Shown here piece by piece: positions 38,549 through 48,009 of a stretch of 54,755 nucleotides of DNA. The position numbers and the translations under genes are program-made. The notes under the pieces were generated by a model, which was given only the letters and a program-made list of their open reading frames with translations, was not told the DNA's origin and ran no database searches. The stretch spans positions 1 through 54,755 of the forward strand of contig JAGCSE010000049.1 in assembly GCA_017964325.1 (NCBI GenBank). The letters are read 5' to 3'. Position 1 is the first letter of the stretch; every line of letters begins with the position of its first letter. This stretch comes from Victivallales bacterium. GTDB lineage: Bacteria; Verrucomicrobiota; Lentisphaeria; Oligosphaerales; Oligosphaeraceae.

Positions 38549-38759
38549 ATCTAGGTTGTAGGAAAAAACATTTTCTAATATATGCCGTCTTTCCTGTTTT
38601 TCAACTTTTCTTCACCGACTTTTCAACTTATTTTTATCTTTTTCCAGAAAAATCTTCACTTTTTTATCAAATCCCCCTGTAAATTACGCTTTATTCATTT
38701 ATAGTAATAATTTCACTCCATTTCAACCTCACATAGTCTAGACACTGCCAGGAAACATC

Positions 38760-40256
38760 ATGTCCATTCAAGACCAATGGCTGCAAATGCGCAAGGAGAC
38801 AACGGCCGCAGAAGCCGACCTCCTTAACCAGTTCATTCCATGGACGGAGGATTTCACCGCCCCCGAAAACGACCCTAACGGCACTTTCCACCTATGGAGG
38901 GTGCTTGACAAAGACCTCAGGCTAAACCTCCTGAAAAATGCCATCGGCGGAACCATCGTCTCCTATCCAAAATGCCCGCAGATCGAACTCGGCTTCCTCT
39001 ACGCCCTCTTCCAACTCCTCTGCCATCGCAGGACTTTCATCTGCTGCCCGCTGCCCATCGACGGCCTCACCATACGGCATCTCATCGAAAAAATCACCGC
39101 CATTGAAAAACTACGCATTGACCTGCTCGGACACGCCGTCGGAACGCCGCAGAGGCATCTTGCGGACTGCCAGAACTGCGATTTCGCGTTCGCGGACTAT
39201 TTCCAGTTCTTCTCCGCCATCAAACGCCAGCCAGAACTGTTCAAGAGCCAAGTCCAGGCCATCTTCATCCCTGAAGGCGATTTCACCCTCTACGCCAACC
39301 GCATCATGGCCTTCGAACACAACATCCCCAAGGCCACGGGCATCATCTATAAATCGACAGGAAAGATTCCAGATATATGGGCCAGTCAGGAAATCATCGA
39401 TATCATGACCTACCTCAAGGACGCAAAGATCGCTCTTGCAGGAGCTTCCTGCCATATCGACCCCTATACGGCGCAGGAGGTCAATTTCGTCATGGGCTCC
39501 GCATTCAAGAAGCCTCTCAAGGCGGACAAGCACCTCCCCTTCTCCGCATTCACCTACCGCACCAGCCAGGAGCGCGCCTCCGCCGTCGCCAACGACGTCG
39601 CGAAAGCAAAGGGCAATGCGATGATCGTCTGCTATTCGGATCCCATCCTCTCGCTCATCCAGGAGGAATTGCGCAAGAGCGGCCTTGAGTTCACCTACAC
39701 GACCCGTTCGGCGGACATCCTCACCTTCTTCCAATTGAAAGGCGACGACAAGAGGAAGATTCTCATCTTCCGCGGACTCCCCTCCACGCTCCAATTCCAA
39801 GAGAAGCCGCTCTGTCAAGGTGCCCTTTTCGTGCCGGAGCATTTCGTCAGCATGACCATTCATGACAAACTCTTTACGTTCAGCCGCCTCATCTTCGAGG
39901 AAACGCAACCCCCAAAAATCTATTTCTCCTTGGAAGACAGCCTCTTTTCACTCTATGAAGAAGACGCGCAGTTCAAGAAGCTGTTCAATATCATCGATTT
40001 CACGGAAAAGTACGACCCATGGCGGCAGATTCGCCGAGTCCTCGCCAAGGCCATGCTCAACAGACTGCACAAGATCCGCACGGAATGCCTCAACGAAGAA
40101 ATGATCATCTTCACGACATCGCTCGCCAAAACCGCCGACAACTACAATATCAGTATGCCCGCGCAACGCAAAGGCGCTTCATCCGTCAAGATGGAGGCCC
40201 TCTGCTTCTGCGGTTCGGGCAAGCCCTTCAAGGAATGTCATGGAAAGCGGAAATAA
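38760..40256 (+). CDS. SEC-C motif protein resembling a degenerate SecA without ATPase motifs
   Basis: The protein is 498 aa with AGGA 6 nt before ATG. It ends with CFCGSGKPFKECHG, the SEC-C zinc motif of SecA tails. Residues ~270-400 follow the order of the SecA NBD2 domain: RTSQERASAVAND, AMIVCYSDPILSLI, KRKILIFRGLP and PKIYFSLEDSLFSLYEED (~387-402), which matches the FYLSLED block of SecA. The expected Walker A/B and the GRGTDI/RGRSGRQGDPG motifs are missing or replaced, and the protein is about half SecA length. It may therefore be a SecA-derived binding protein rather than a motor. It heads a co-directional gene set with U32-like proteins and miaB. Confidence 0.7.
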   Translation: MSIQDQWLQMRKETTAAEADLLNQFIPWTEDFTAPENDPNGTFHLWRVLDKDLRLNLLKNAIGGTIVSYPKCPQIELGFLYALFQLLCHRRTFICCPLPIDGLTIRHLIEKITAIEKLRIDLLGHAVGTPQRHLADCQNCDFAFADYFQFFSAIKRQPELFKSQVQAIFIPEGDFTLYANRIMAFEHNIPKATGIIYKSTGKIPDIWASQEIIDIMTYLKDAKIALAGASCHIDPYTAQEVNFVMGSAFKKPLKADKHLPFSAFTYRTSQERASAVANDVAKAKGNAMIVCYSDPILSLIQEELRKSGLEFTYTTRSADILTFFQLKGDDKRKILIFRGLPSTLQFQEKPLCQGALFVPEHFVSMTIHDKLFTFSRLIFEETQPPKIYFSLEDSLFSLYEEDAQFKKLFNIIDFTEKYDPWRQIRRVLAKAMLNRLHKIRTECLNEEMIIFTTSLAKTADNYNISMPAQRKGASSVKMEALCFCGSGKPFKECHGKRK

Positions 40257-40304
40257 CCCGCGCCACCGTCCACGTCCAAAACCCGTAACACACGCATTCA
40301 CATT

Positions 40305-41393
40305 ATGTTCATCACTTTCGGATTAGACACGACCGACACCCCTGCGAGAATCAAGGAGTACGTAAAGTACGGCGCGGAGGAATTCTTTGCGGGATTCATC
40401 CCCAGAAACTGGCTCTCTAAATACGGCTGGGAAGTCTGCCCAAACAGACGACCGCTTGGACACACATACAATTTCCTGCAAGTCAATGAATTGCAGGAAG
40501 TCGCAAAGGCCATCCACGACTGCGGCGCACGCCTCAATCTCGCCATCAACGCCCATGACAACGGCTCCGAACGGCTCCCGTACCTCCGCTCGACCGTCGA
40601 GACCATGGAGCAGTTCAATCCGGACGGATACATCGTCGCGGACCCCGCCGTGATGTTCAGCCTCAAGGCGTGGGGCATCAACAAGCCGATTCACCTCAGC
40701 ACAGGCGTCGGCTGCTTCTCATCCGAATCCGTCCGCTTCTTCTGCAAACAGTTTAAAATCCGCCGCGTCGTCATCCCGCGGAAACTCACCATCAGCGAAA
40801 TCAAGAAATACATCGACAACCTGAAGGACATTAATATTGAATTTGAAGTCATGATCATCGGTTACCGTTGTTATTTCAACGACGAAGACTGCCATTCCGT
40901 CCACAGCGGCTCCCGTCGTAACCTTTGCGGAGACGTATCTCTCGGCCAACCATACATTACGCGCCGCTTTCCCGACAACTGGAAAGACGTCATTCAATCC
41001 ATCATCGACCATCCAAACGAAGCGTTCGAAGAAAACTCCCCGCTGAACGAATTCCGCAAATATATGGCGCAGGAACTTCCCACGCCGCCACGAGTGTATG
41101 ATGACCCGCCGTTCGTAAGCGGCTTTGACGCGGAGCTTCCGAAAGCCATTTTCCAAAACTGCGGCCTCTGCGCCATCAAGCCGTTCCGCGACATGGGCGT
41201 CCACTGCTTCAAAGTCCCGCTGCGGGGCACCTCCGAATTCAAGCTCGAATCCCTCAAGATTGTCCATAAAGTGATGACACACGAAAATCCGACGCCCGAA
41301 TACTGCCGCAGCATCATCAACAGCCCGTCTTTCTGCGACGCCCTCTCCAACTGCTACTACTGGGTCCCCGAAGCACATCAAAACAAACAATAA
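40305..41393 (+). CDS. U32 peptidase-family protein (UbiU/TrhP-like), [4Fe-4S] candidate
   Basis: The protein is 362 aa. A TIM-barrel N-terminus contains YVKYGAEEFFAGFIP and GHTYNFLQVNELQEVAKAI, then DGYIVADPAVMFSLK. Conserved cysteines come later: YRCYFNDEDCHSVHSG, RRNLCGDVS and NCGLCAIKPFRDMGVHCFKVP, the U32 pattern that holds an iron-sulfur cluster in UbiU and TrhP. Related proteins do oxygen-independent hydroxylation (ubiquinone, tRNA uridine); a protease role is unproven. It lies 48 nt after the SecA-like gene and 19 nt before a partner with similar Cys arrangement. Confidence 0.78.
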   Translation: MFITFGLDTTDTPARIKEYVKYGAEEFFAGFIPRNWLSKYGWEVCPNRRPLGHTYNFLQVNELQEVAKAIHDCGARLNLAINAHDNGSERLPYLRSTVETMEQFNPDGYIVADPAVMFSLKAWGINKPIHLSTGVGCFSSESVRFFCKQFKIRRVVIPRKLTISEIKKYIDNLKDINIEFEVMIIGYRCYFNDEDCHSVHSGSRRNLCGDVSLGQPYITRRFPDNWKDVIQSIIDHPNEAFEENSPLNEFRKYMAQELPTPPRVYDDPPFVSGFDAELPKAIFQNCGLCAIKPFRDMGVHCFKVPLRGTSEFKLESLKIVHKVMTHENPTPEYCRSIINSPSFCDALSNCYYWVPEAHQNKQ

Positions 41394-41412
41394 CCATAAC
41401 GCAGGCATTGCC

Positions 41413-42405
41413 ATGGAACTTGCAATCTATTTCTCCAACTTGAAGCGACTGGAACAGATGGACGACGCCTTGCGCTACATCGATACCAAGAACATCTCCA
41501 CTTATCTGTTCGGAGTCATATTCTCCCTCAACCCAAATCTTTACGAATACTCCGTCAACCTCAACTCCCTCACATGGGTCCAATCCATCCAAGAAGCGGG
41601 CTATGATTTTTCCCGCCTCTATTTCGGACAGGAGTTCTGCCAGAATCTCATCCCCTCCCCCGATGAACTCGAACAGGCGTACTACATCGCCATGCAGCTC
41701 GGCTGGCATTTCACATACGTCACCAACGGTTATCTCACCGAAGAAGGAAACGACAAGATCAGAGCTAACATTGAGAGACTCAAGCAGATAGAGGCACAGG
41801 TCGAAATCGTTGTCAACGACTGGGGCGTCCTTAACATCATCCAAAACGAATACCAGCCGCTGCTCGGCCATCTCATTCTCGGACGAATTCTCAACAAGCA
41901 GACACGGCTCAACCTCTTTTCCCACCAAGGCCAGATGCCGCCCGTCCACATGAGCAGTATCGACACGCCCGAAAAGGACATCCGTATCGCACAGCTCGGC
42001 GCTTTCCGCGACATCAGCCTCTCCAATCCAGACTATCTCCCCGCCGTCAAGCAATGGGGCTTCACAGGAGTCGATCTCGACATGACGCCGCAGGCCGTCA
42101 CCAGACCGGACGACGGCTGGGGCCTTTTCCTCGGCTTCTATTTCCCGTGGAATTTCATCGCCACCGCCCGCAATTGCCCGACGGCAGGAGTCGCGGATCC
42201 GCAACGCACGTTCGTCATGACGGACAAGCCATGCGGCAGGGCGTGTCAAGTTTACAACTGCTCCAACCACCTCCTCCAATACGAGCAGGCCATCTTGCAG
42301 CGCGGCCCCACACTTTTCTGTTCCGCCGCCGATTTCCTTGACGAATATTTCACAGGCAAAATTCCTTACGAACGGCTCATTTACGAACCGTACCTTCCAA
42401 TCTGA
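41413..42405 (+). CDS. U32-associated protein, UbiV-like partner
   Basis: The protein is 330 aa, a barrel-type protein beginning MELAIYFSNLKRLEQMDDAL. The C-terminal part carries NCPTAGVADPQRTFVMTDKPCGRACQVYNC, with four cysteines (one before and three after the VADPQR block), suited to an Fe-S cluster. VIVTNGYLTEEGN-like and SLSNPDYLPAVKQWGFTGVD segments match the U32-type fold. UbiU and UbiV form a heterodimer, so this gene and its neighbour may do the same, but the reaction here is not known. Gap to miaB is 35 nt. Confidence 0.65.
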   Translation: MELAIYFSNLKRLEQMDDALRYIDTKNISTYLFGVIFSLNPNLYEYSVNLNSLTWVQSIQEAGYDFSRLYFGQEFCQNLIPSPDELEQAYYIAMQLGWHFTYVTNGYLTEEGNDKIRANIERLKQIEAQVEIVVNDWGVLNIIQNEYQPLLGHLILGRILNKQTRLNLFSHQGQMPPVHMSSIDTPEKDIRIAQLGAFRDISLSNPDYLPAVKQWGFTGVDLDMTPQAVTRPDDGWGLFLGFYFPWNFIATARNCPTAGVADPQRTFVMTDKPCGRACQVYNCSNHLLQYEQAILQRGPTLFCSAADFLDEYFTGKIPYERLIYEPYLPI

Positions 42406-42440
42406 CATCCCCTCCCCTGCCCCACGTTTTCTCCGTCTCC

Positions 42441-43781
42441 ATGAAATTCCACATCAAAACCTACGGCTGCCAAATGAACGAGCGCGACTCCGAAGCGCTC
42501 GCCTGTCTTCTCGAAGCCGACGGCGCCGTCGCAACCGATTCCGAAGAAGACGCCGACCTCATCATCTTCAATACCTGCTCCGTCCGCGACCAGGCCGAAC
42601 GGAAAGCCATCGGCAAGATTGGTTTCATGAAGAAAATCAAGGCGCACAAGCCGAATTTGATTGTCGGCTGTGTCGGTTGCATGGCGCAAAATCATGGGGC
42701 GCAGTTGCTTAAAGACTTGCCTGTGTTGGATTTCGTCGCAGGGACGGACCAGCTCCACCGTGTGCCTGAAATCGTCCGAAACATCTTGAAGACAAGACAC
42801 AGGACGGCCGAAATCGAGCTGGACAAAGTCATCCGTCCCGAACTAGACGGCCACCATCCAGGAGCCGTCGTCGCGGAAGTCGCCGTCATGCGCGGCTGCG
42901 ACCAATTCTGCTCGTACTGCATCGTCCCGCACACGCGTGGCCGTGAAAAGAGCCGCCCCATTCCTGCCATCGTCGATGAAGTCAGACGGCTCGTCGATGC
43001 AGGAACGCGCGAAATCCTCCTGCTCGGACAGAATATCACCGCATACGGAGTGGCCGAAGCACGGCGTGCCAACATCTATACGCCTGAATATTCGGCATTT
43101 GCGGATCTTCTCGCCGCCGTCCATGAAGTGCCTGGCCTAGCCCGCATCCGCTTCACCTCCCCCCACGTCCATTTCATGAACGACAAATTCATCCGTACCA
43201 TCCGCGACCTGCCGAAAGTCTGCAAATGCTTCCACGTCCCACTCCAATCAGGCTCCGACAGAATCCTCAAACTCATGCGGCGCTCCTACACGGCGGAGGA
43301 ATACATCGACTGCATTCGCAGAATCCGCGACGGCCTGCCCGAAGTCAATTTTACCACGGATGTCATCGTCGGTTTCCCAACCGAAACGGAAGAAGATTTC
43401 AACATGACACGCAACCTCATGAACGACATTGTGTTCGACATGGCATACATCTTCCGTTACTCCCCCCGCGAAGGCACGAAATCCGCACGCGACTATCCAG
43501 ACGACGTGCCCGAAGACATCAAGCATGAACGAAACCAAATCCTGCTTGCGGACCTCGAAAACGGAGCCGCCGCACGCAACGCACGATTCAAGGACTCCAT
43601 TCAGGAAATACTCGTCGAAGGTATCAGTAAACGCAGTGCCGACCGTTGGACGGGCCGCACCATGCTAAATAAAGTCTGCAATTTCCTACCCGTCGAAGGA
43701 ATCAAGCCAGGCGATCTCGTCAACGTGCGCATCAAACGGACAACCGCCAATTCCCTTTTCGGAGAAATCATCGCCGAATGA
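42441..43781 (+). CDS. miaB: tRNA-2-methylthio-N6-dimethylallyladenosine synthase
   Basis: The protein is 446 aa. N-terminal UPF0004 domain with cluster cysteines C10 (TYGCQMNERDSE), C46 and C80. The radical SAM motif is RGCDQFCSYCIVPHTRGREKSRP with C153, C157 and C160. SPHVHFMNDKFI and VPLQSGSDRILKLMRR follow, then a C-terminal TRAM domain (FLPVEGIKPGDLVNVRIKR). It adds a methylthio group to i6A37 in tRNAs reading UNN codons. Complete and typical. Confidence 0.96.
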   Translation: MKFHIKTYGCQMNERDSEALACLLEADGAVATDSEEDADLIIFNTCSVRDQAERKAIGKIGFMKKIKAHKPNLIVGCVGCMAQNHGAQLLKDLPVLDFVAGTDQLHRVPEIVRNILKTRHRTAEIELDKVIRPELDGHHPGAVVAEVAVMRGCDQFCSYCIVPHTRGREKSRPIPAIVDEVRRLVDAGTREILLLGQNITAYGVAEARRANIYTPEYSAFADLLAAVHEVPGLARIRFTSPHVHFMNDKFIRTIRDLPKVCKCFHVPLQSGSDRILKLMRRSYTAEEYIDCIRRIRDGLPEVNFTTDVIVGFPTETEEDFNMTRNLMNDIVFDMAYIFRYSPREGTKSARDYPDDVPEDIKHERNQILLADLENGAAARNARFKDSIQEILVEGISKRSADRWTGRTMLNKVCNFLPVEGIKPGDLVNVRIKRTTANSLFGEIIAE

Positions 43782-43842
43782 CGGAATTGCCGATGAAATT
43801 TCATAACTTATTTCAAACCAATTCTCTACAACTGCTTCCGTG

Positions 43843-46800
43843 ATGCCCTCCGTCAATTATACATTCCAAGAACTGAAAACCATCTTCGCCCTAGCGGGCA
43901 AAACATTGACGATGGCCGAATTGCAAACCGCCGCTCGCGCCTTGTCGAATTTTTTGCCACGCTATGCAGACACCACCTCCGCAGGCAACCTCCGAAGCGA
44001 CATCGACCATCTGATCTCTGCCAACATCGTCAAGCAGATTAACAATACGTTCTCATATCAGGGAGACGACCTCACGGCGACCACCATTGACTTTCTTTCC
44101 GAACCAACGCGAGCCGCCGCATCGACCGCCCTTGGACAAGCCCTTCCATTCGTCCGCCCGTATGGCGGCGCAAATCTGGACCGCCTCCTGCAATATCTTC
44201 GCAACTCCTTCATGGCGAAGGATGTAAAGAACCACAAACGGCTGCTTGAAAACCTCCAGAAATACTTTCCGAAAGAATACGCGCTGGGCACCCCCTATCA
44301 ATTTATTCTCAATCTTCTCGACACGCCGTGGTTCCAAAATTTGCCTCCAGAACTGCTGTCGTTCTGCGCTTGTCATCTAATCCCATCACTAATTCTTGAT
44401 TTCAAACAACTTAATCCTATTCTCGACATTGTTCTGCCAAAGCGCGACAAGCTCTACGGCTTCGCCTTGTACGCAATTTTCGACGCGTTAATCCTTCAAG
44501 GGAGAATCGAAGAAGCCGAACAGCTTTTTGGAAACGAAAGTCTGGATGCCGTCCAGACGCGCAAGGCATGGCTTCTTTTCCAACACGGCAATTACAAGGA
44601 AGCGATCGCCGCTTTTTCAAACATCCTCGCTGAAATTCGAAGTTCTTCGTACAGAACAGATTACTATTTCACCGCCATCACAGGCATCATCTACATCTTC
44701 GCGCTTCTCCGTCAAGGCACCCCAAAGGATCTCGTCGATTCCTTCGAATATTCCAAACTTGGTCATTCCAATCCTTTATGGAGTCCTGTGTATGAACTAC
44801 TAAACAACTTCATCCAATCGCTCATCTACAAAGACTCCTTCCATTTCACCACTTTTGACAACGCCCCGCCAAACGCCTTCACAGAATTTTTCAGTTTTAT
44901 CATCGACTACTGGCGTGACCCGCTCCTATTCGCAAACACGCGGACCGCTGAAATCATTCGATTCAGAAATAACGTTGCCACAAATGGATACAAACTCATT
45001 GAGGCCGAATGCAATGAGCTGCTTGCCCGCCTTGATGCCGCCTGGATTCCAAGCGCACCAAGCCCAGTCGCGTTTTGGGCAAAACACCGCTGCGAATCCC
45101 TCCTCCTTTGCCACGACGTCCTCCCGCCATGGACCATCAAGCTGAATAAAATCAAAAGTATCATAATCGATGAAAAACAGAAGCGAATGTCGCGTCTCGC
45201 ATGGATTCTAGAACCTGCACCATCACCCGCATTTGTTTCACTCAAACTTCTGGAGCAACAGCTTACAAAAACTGGAAAGTGGACGAAAGGACATGCCGTA
45301 AATGTTATCAAACTGATTGACGAAGTAGAAGACAACCAACATGAATGGCCGTCTCATTTCACGACACAGGACATCCATGTCATTTCCCTCATCCATGATC
45401 TCGAAATGCTCGCAAATCTGCATGGTAGTGGACTTTATGAATTGAATTTCAACAGTCTCGCACCGCTTTACGCACTCGTCGGCCATCCCAATCTCTATTG
45501 GTCTGAAAAGGAAGAAATGACCCACGTAACGTGTTGCAAAGCAGTTCCTTTCATTCGCATGACAGAAATCGATGGCTGCCTGCGGCTGTCCCTCCATCCC
45601 GCCAACCCGCAATTGAAGCAGATCATTCCCGCCCATGAATCCACAGAGCTCCTGAACCTCTATGTTTTCTCCCAAATTCAGCTACATCTTTTGAAAACCA
45701 TCGGCGGCAGCCTGCTGATCCCCTTGGCAGCCACGCGTGAAATCCATGACTCATGCCTCGCCCTCCGCCAGCATACGGACATCCTTTCGGACGTGCCGCT
45801 GGACGATTGCAATTTCACTTTTGAAGATGCGACGCCAACGCCCGTCCTCAATCTGGAGTTCAACGGCGACACACTCATGGTCGAACTCCTCTGCAAGCCA
45901 TTCCAGCAACTCGACCAATTCTGCGCATTCAATTCAGGCCCCATCGTTTTCATACCCGCCTCAACCGACAATTCGCCATGCTTCAGACGCAATTTCCAAA
46001 CGGAAAACGAACTCATCACTAAAATCCTTAGTCTTTGTCCACAACTAACTTCTGACTGCCAGACCACACCCATGAATTGGCGGTTGCGCAACCGCAATTA
46101 CATCCTCGAACTTCTCTTGAAGCTTAACGAACTTTCAGATTTTATCATCGTCCGCTGGAAATATGGTAAGCGTCTCAAAGTCACGAACAAAATCGGTGTC
46201 TCAAACCTCCACATCGCCATCCACCACAAAAACGATTGGTTTGAACTGGACGGAGACGTGAAAATCAATGACCGCGAAACCATCAGCTTCAGACGACTTC
46301 TCGAACTCGCTTCCCAGCAAAAAGGCAATTTCATCACCCTCGACGATGGCCAGATACTTGCCCTCGCCAACGATTTCAAACGACGACTCGACGATTTCAA
46401 CACACTTGGCAATTTCGACGAAAACGGCAATTTCATCTTTGACCGATTCGCAGTTCCTGCCGCCCAAATCCTCCTTGAAGACAGGCAAATCAACCTCAGC
46501 GACAAACCGTCCGAATGGCTCCGCCAATTGGACGAAATCAACCGCGCCATGAACATGAAGCCGGACATCCCGCAAAATCTCAGCCCAGATGTCAAGCTCA
46601 GAAAATATCAAGTCGATGGTTTCCAATGGCTTACAAGACTAGATGCTTGGGGCGCAGGAGCCTGTCTCGCCGATGACATGGGACTCGGCAAGACCATCCA
46701 AGTCCTTACGTTCATACTCTCTAAAGCCGACGAAGGCCCGTCGCTCGTCGTCGCGCCGACCACCGTCTGCCAAAACTGGCTAGAACAATGCCAACGATTC

Positions 46801-47970
46801 ACGCCTTCTCTCAAAACTGTCGTTTTCGGACAGGGAAACCGACAGGAGACATTGGCCCAGATGGGGCCATCTAGCCTTCTGGTAGTTTCTTACGGATTGC
46901 TGCAAAGCGAAATCGAAGCATTCCAAAAAGTCCGCTGGCGCATTGTCGTGCTCGATGAAGCTCAGGCCATCAAGAATTTCCAGGCCAAACGTTCGCAAGC
47001 CGTTCTCAAGTTGGATGCGCAATTCAAAATCGTCACCACGGGCACCCCCCTCGAAAACAATCTCGGAGAATTGTGGACGCTTTTCCAGTTCATCACGCCT
47101 GGCCTTCTCAAATCACGCCTCTATTTCATGAACCGTTTCGCCTCTGTAAACGACAATGAAAAAGACGGCACAGAGACAGAACGCCTCGCACGTATCGTCA
47201 AACCATTCCTCTTAAGACGGCGTAAAGATCAGGTGCTGAAGGAGTTGCCGCCAAAAACGGAAATTCCGTTCTTCGTCGAACTGTCCGAAAAGGAACGCTC
47301 ATTCTACGAAGCCGTCAGACGTAAGTTGCTTGACGATATCAATCAAGACATTGACACCAACTCGCCGCAGAATCGAATCCGCATCATCGCCGCCATCACT
47401 AAGCTCCGCCAAGCCGCCTGCAACGCAAGGCTTGTCGAACCGACCACTGACATACCGAGCGCCAAGCTCGAAGCCTTCGTCCAACTCGTCCAAAATCTTG
47501 TCGCCGCCAACCACAAGGCACTTGTCTTCTCGCAATTCGTCCGCCATCTCGACATCATCCGCCCCGTCTTGGACAATCTCGGCATCTCCTATCAATATTT
47601 GGATGGTTCAACGCCGAGAAAAGACCGTACCGATGCTGTTGACGCCTTTCAGAAAGGCAGTTCCGACCTCTTTCTCATCAGCCTCAAGGCGGGCGGGCTA
47701 GGCCTCAACCTGACCCGCGCCGATTTCGTCATCCTCCTCGACCCATGGTGGAATCCAGCCGTTGAAGACCAGGCTTCCGACCGCGCCCATCGCATCGGCC
47801 AGACCAAGCCCGTCACCATCTACCGCCTCATCGCCAAAAACACCATCGAGGAGAAAATCATCGCCCTCCACAACGAAAAACGCGATCTCGCGGAAAAAAT
47901 CCTTTCCGGTGCTGACACGCCGACAACCATCACTGCCGAAGAACTCCTCCGCCTGATTGCTGAACAATAG
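43843..47970 (+). CDS. SNF2/Swi2 family DEAD/H helicase-like ATPase
   Basis: The protein is 1375 aa; GTG 43840 immediately precedes ATG 43843, which I use. About 900 N-terminal residues include TPR-like helices (GRIEEAEQLF, GNYKEAIAAFSNIL). The core has DDMGLGKTIQVLTFIL (around 946-961), VVAPTTVCQNWLEQC, LDEAQAIKNF (DEAQ near 1038-1041), TGTPLENNLGELW, FSQFVRHLDII, LDGSTPRKDR, LKAGGLGLNLTRADFVI and DRAHRIGQT, the full SNF2 set. Such proteins translocate on double-stranded DNA or remodel protein-DNA complexes. Bacterial relatives include RapA-like and defence-linked types; the target is unknown. Gap to the next gene is 39 nt. Confidence 0.92.
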   Translation: MPSVNYTFQELKTIFALAGKTLTMAELQTAARALSNFLPRYADTTSAGNLRSDIDHLISANIVKQINNTFSYQGDDLTATTIDFLSEPTRAAASTALGQALPFVRPYGGANLDRLLQYLRNSFMAKDVKNHKRLLENLQKYFPKEYALGTPYQFILNLLDTPWFQNLPPELLSFCACHLIPSLILDFKQLNPILDIVLPKRDKLYGFALYAIFDALILQGRIEEAEQLFGNESLDAVQTRKAWLLFQHGNYKEAIAAFSNILAEIRSSSYRTDYYFTAITGIIYIFALLRQGTPKDLVDSFEYSKLGHSNPLWSPVYELLNNFIQSLIYKDSFHFTTFDNAPPNAFTEFFSFIIDYWRDPLLFANTRTAEIIRFRNNVATNGYKLIEAECNELLARLDAAWIPSAPSPVAFWAKHRCESLLLCHDVLPPWTIKLNKIKSIIIDEKQKRMSRLAWILEPAPSPAFVSLKLLEQQLTKTGKWTKGHAVNVIKLIDEVEDNQHEWPSHFTTQDIHVISLIHDLEMLANLHGSGLYELNFNSLAPLYALVGHPNLYWSEKEEMTHVTCCKAVPFIRMTEIDGCLRLSLHPANPQLKQIIPAHESTELLNLYVFSQIQLHLLKTIGGSLLIPLAATREIHDSCLALRQHTDILSDVPLDDCNFTFEDATPTPVLNLEFNGDTLMVELLCKPFQQLDQFCAFNSGPIVFIPASTDNSPCFRRNFQTENELITKILSLCPQLTSDCQTTPMNWRLRNRNYILELLLKLNELSDFIIVRWKYGKRLKVTNKIGVSNLHIAIHHKNDWFELDGDVKINDRETISFRRLLELASQQKGNFITLDDGQILALANDFKRRLDDFNTLGNFDENGNFIFDRFAVPAAQILLEDRQINLSDKPSEWLRQLDEINRAMNMKPDIPQNLSPDVKLRKYQVDGFQWLTRLDAWGAGACLADDMGLGKTIQVLTFILSKADEGPSLVVAPTTVCQNWLEQCQRFTPSLKTVVFGQGNRQETLAQMGPSSLLVVSYGLLQSEIEAFQKVRWRIVVLDEAQAIKNFQAKRSQAVLKLDAQFKIVTTGTPLENNLGELWTLFQFITPGLLKSRLYFMNRFASVNDNEKDGTETERLARIVKPFLLRRRKDQVLKELPPKTEIPFFVELSEKERSFYEAVRRKLLDDINQDIDTNSPQNRIRIIAAITKLRQAACNARLVEPTTDIPSAKLEAFVQLVQNLVAANHKALVFSQFVRHLDIIRPVLDNLGISYQYLDGSTPRKDRTDAVDAFQKGSSDLFLISLKAGGLGLNLTRADFVILLDPWWNPAVEDQASDRAHRIGQTKPVTIYRLIAKNTIEEKIIALHNEKRDLAEKILSGADTPTTITAEELLRLIAEQ

Positions 47971-48009
47971 CCCCTTCATCCTCCCACCTCTTTTATCTTC
48001 AGAATCCCT

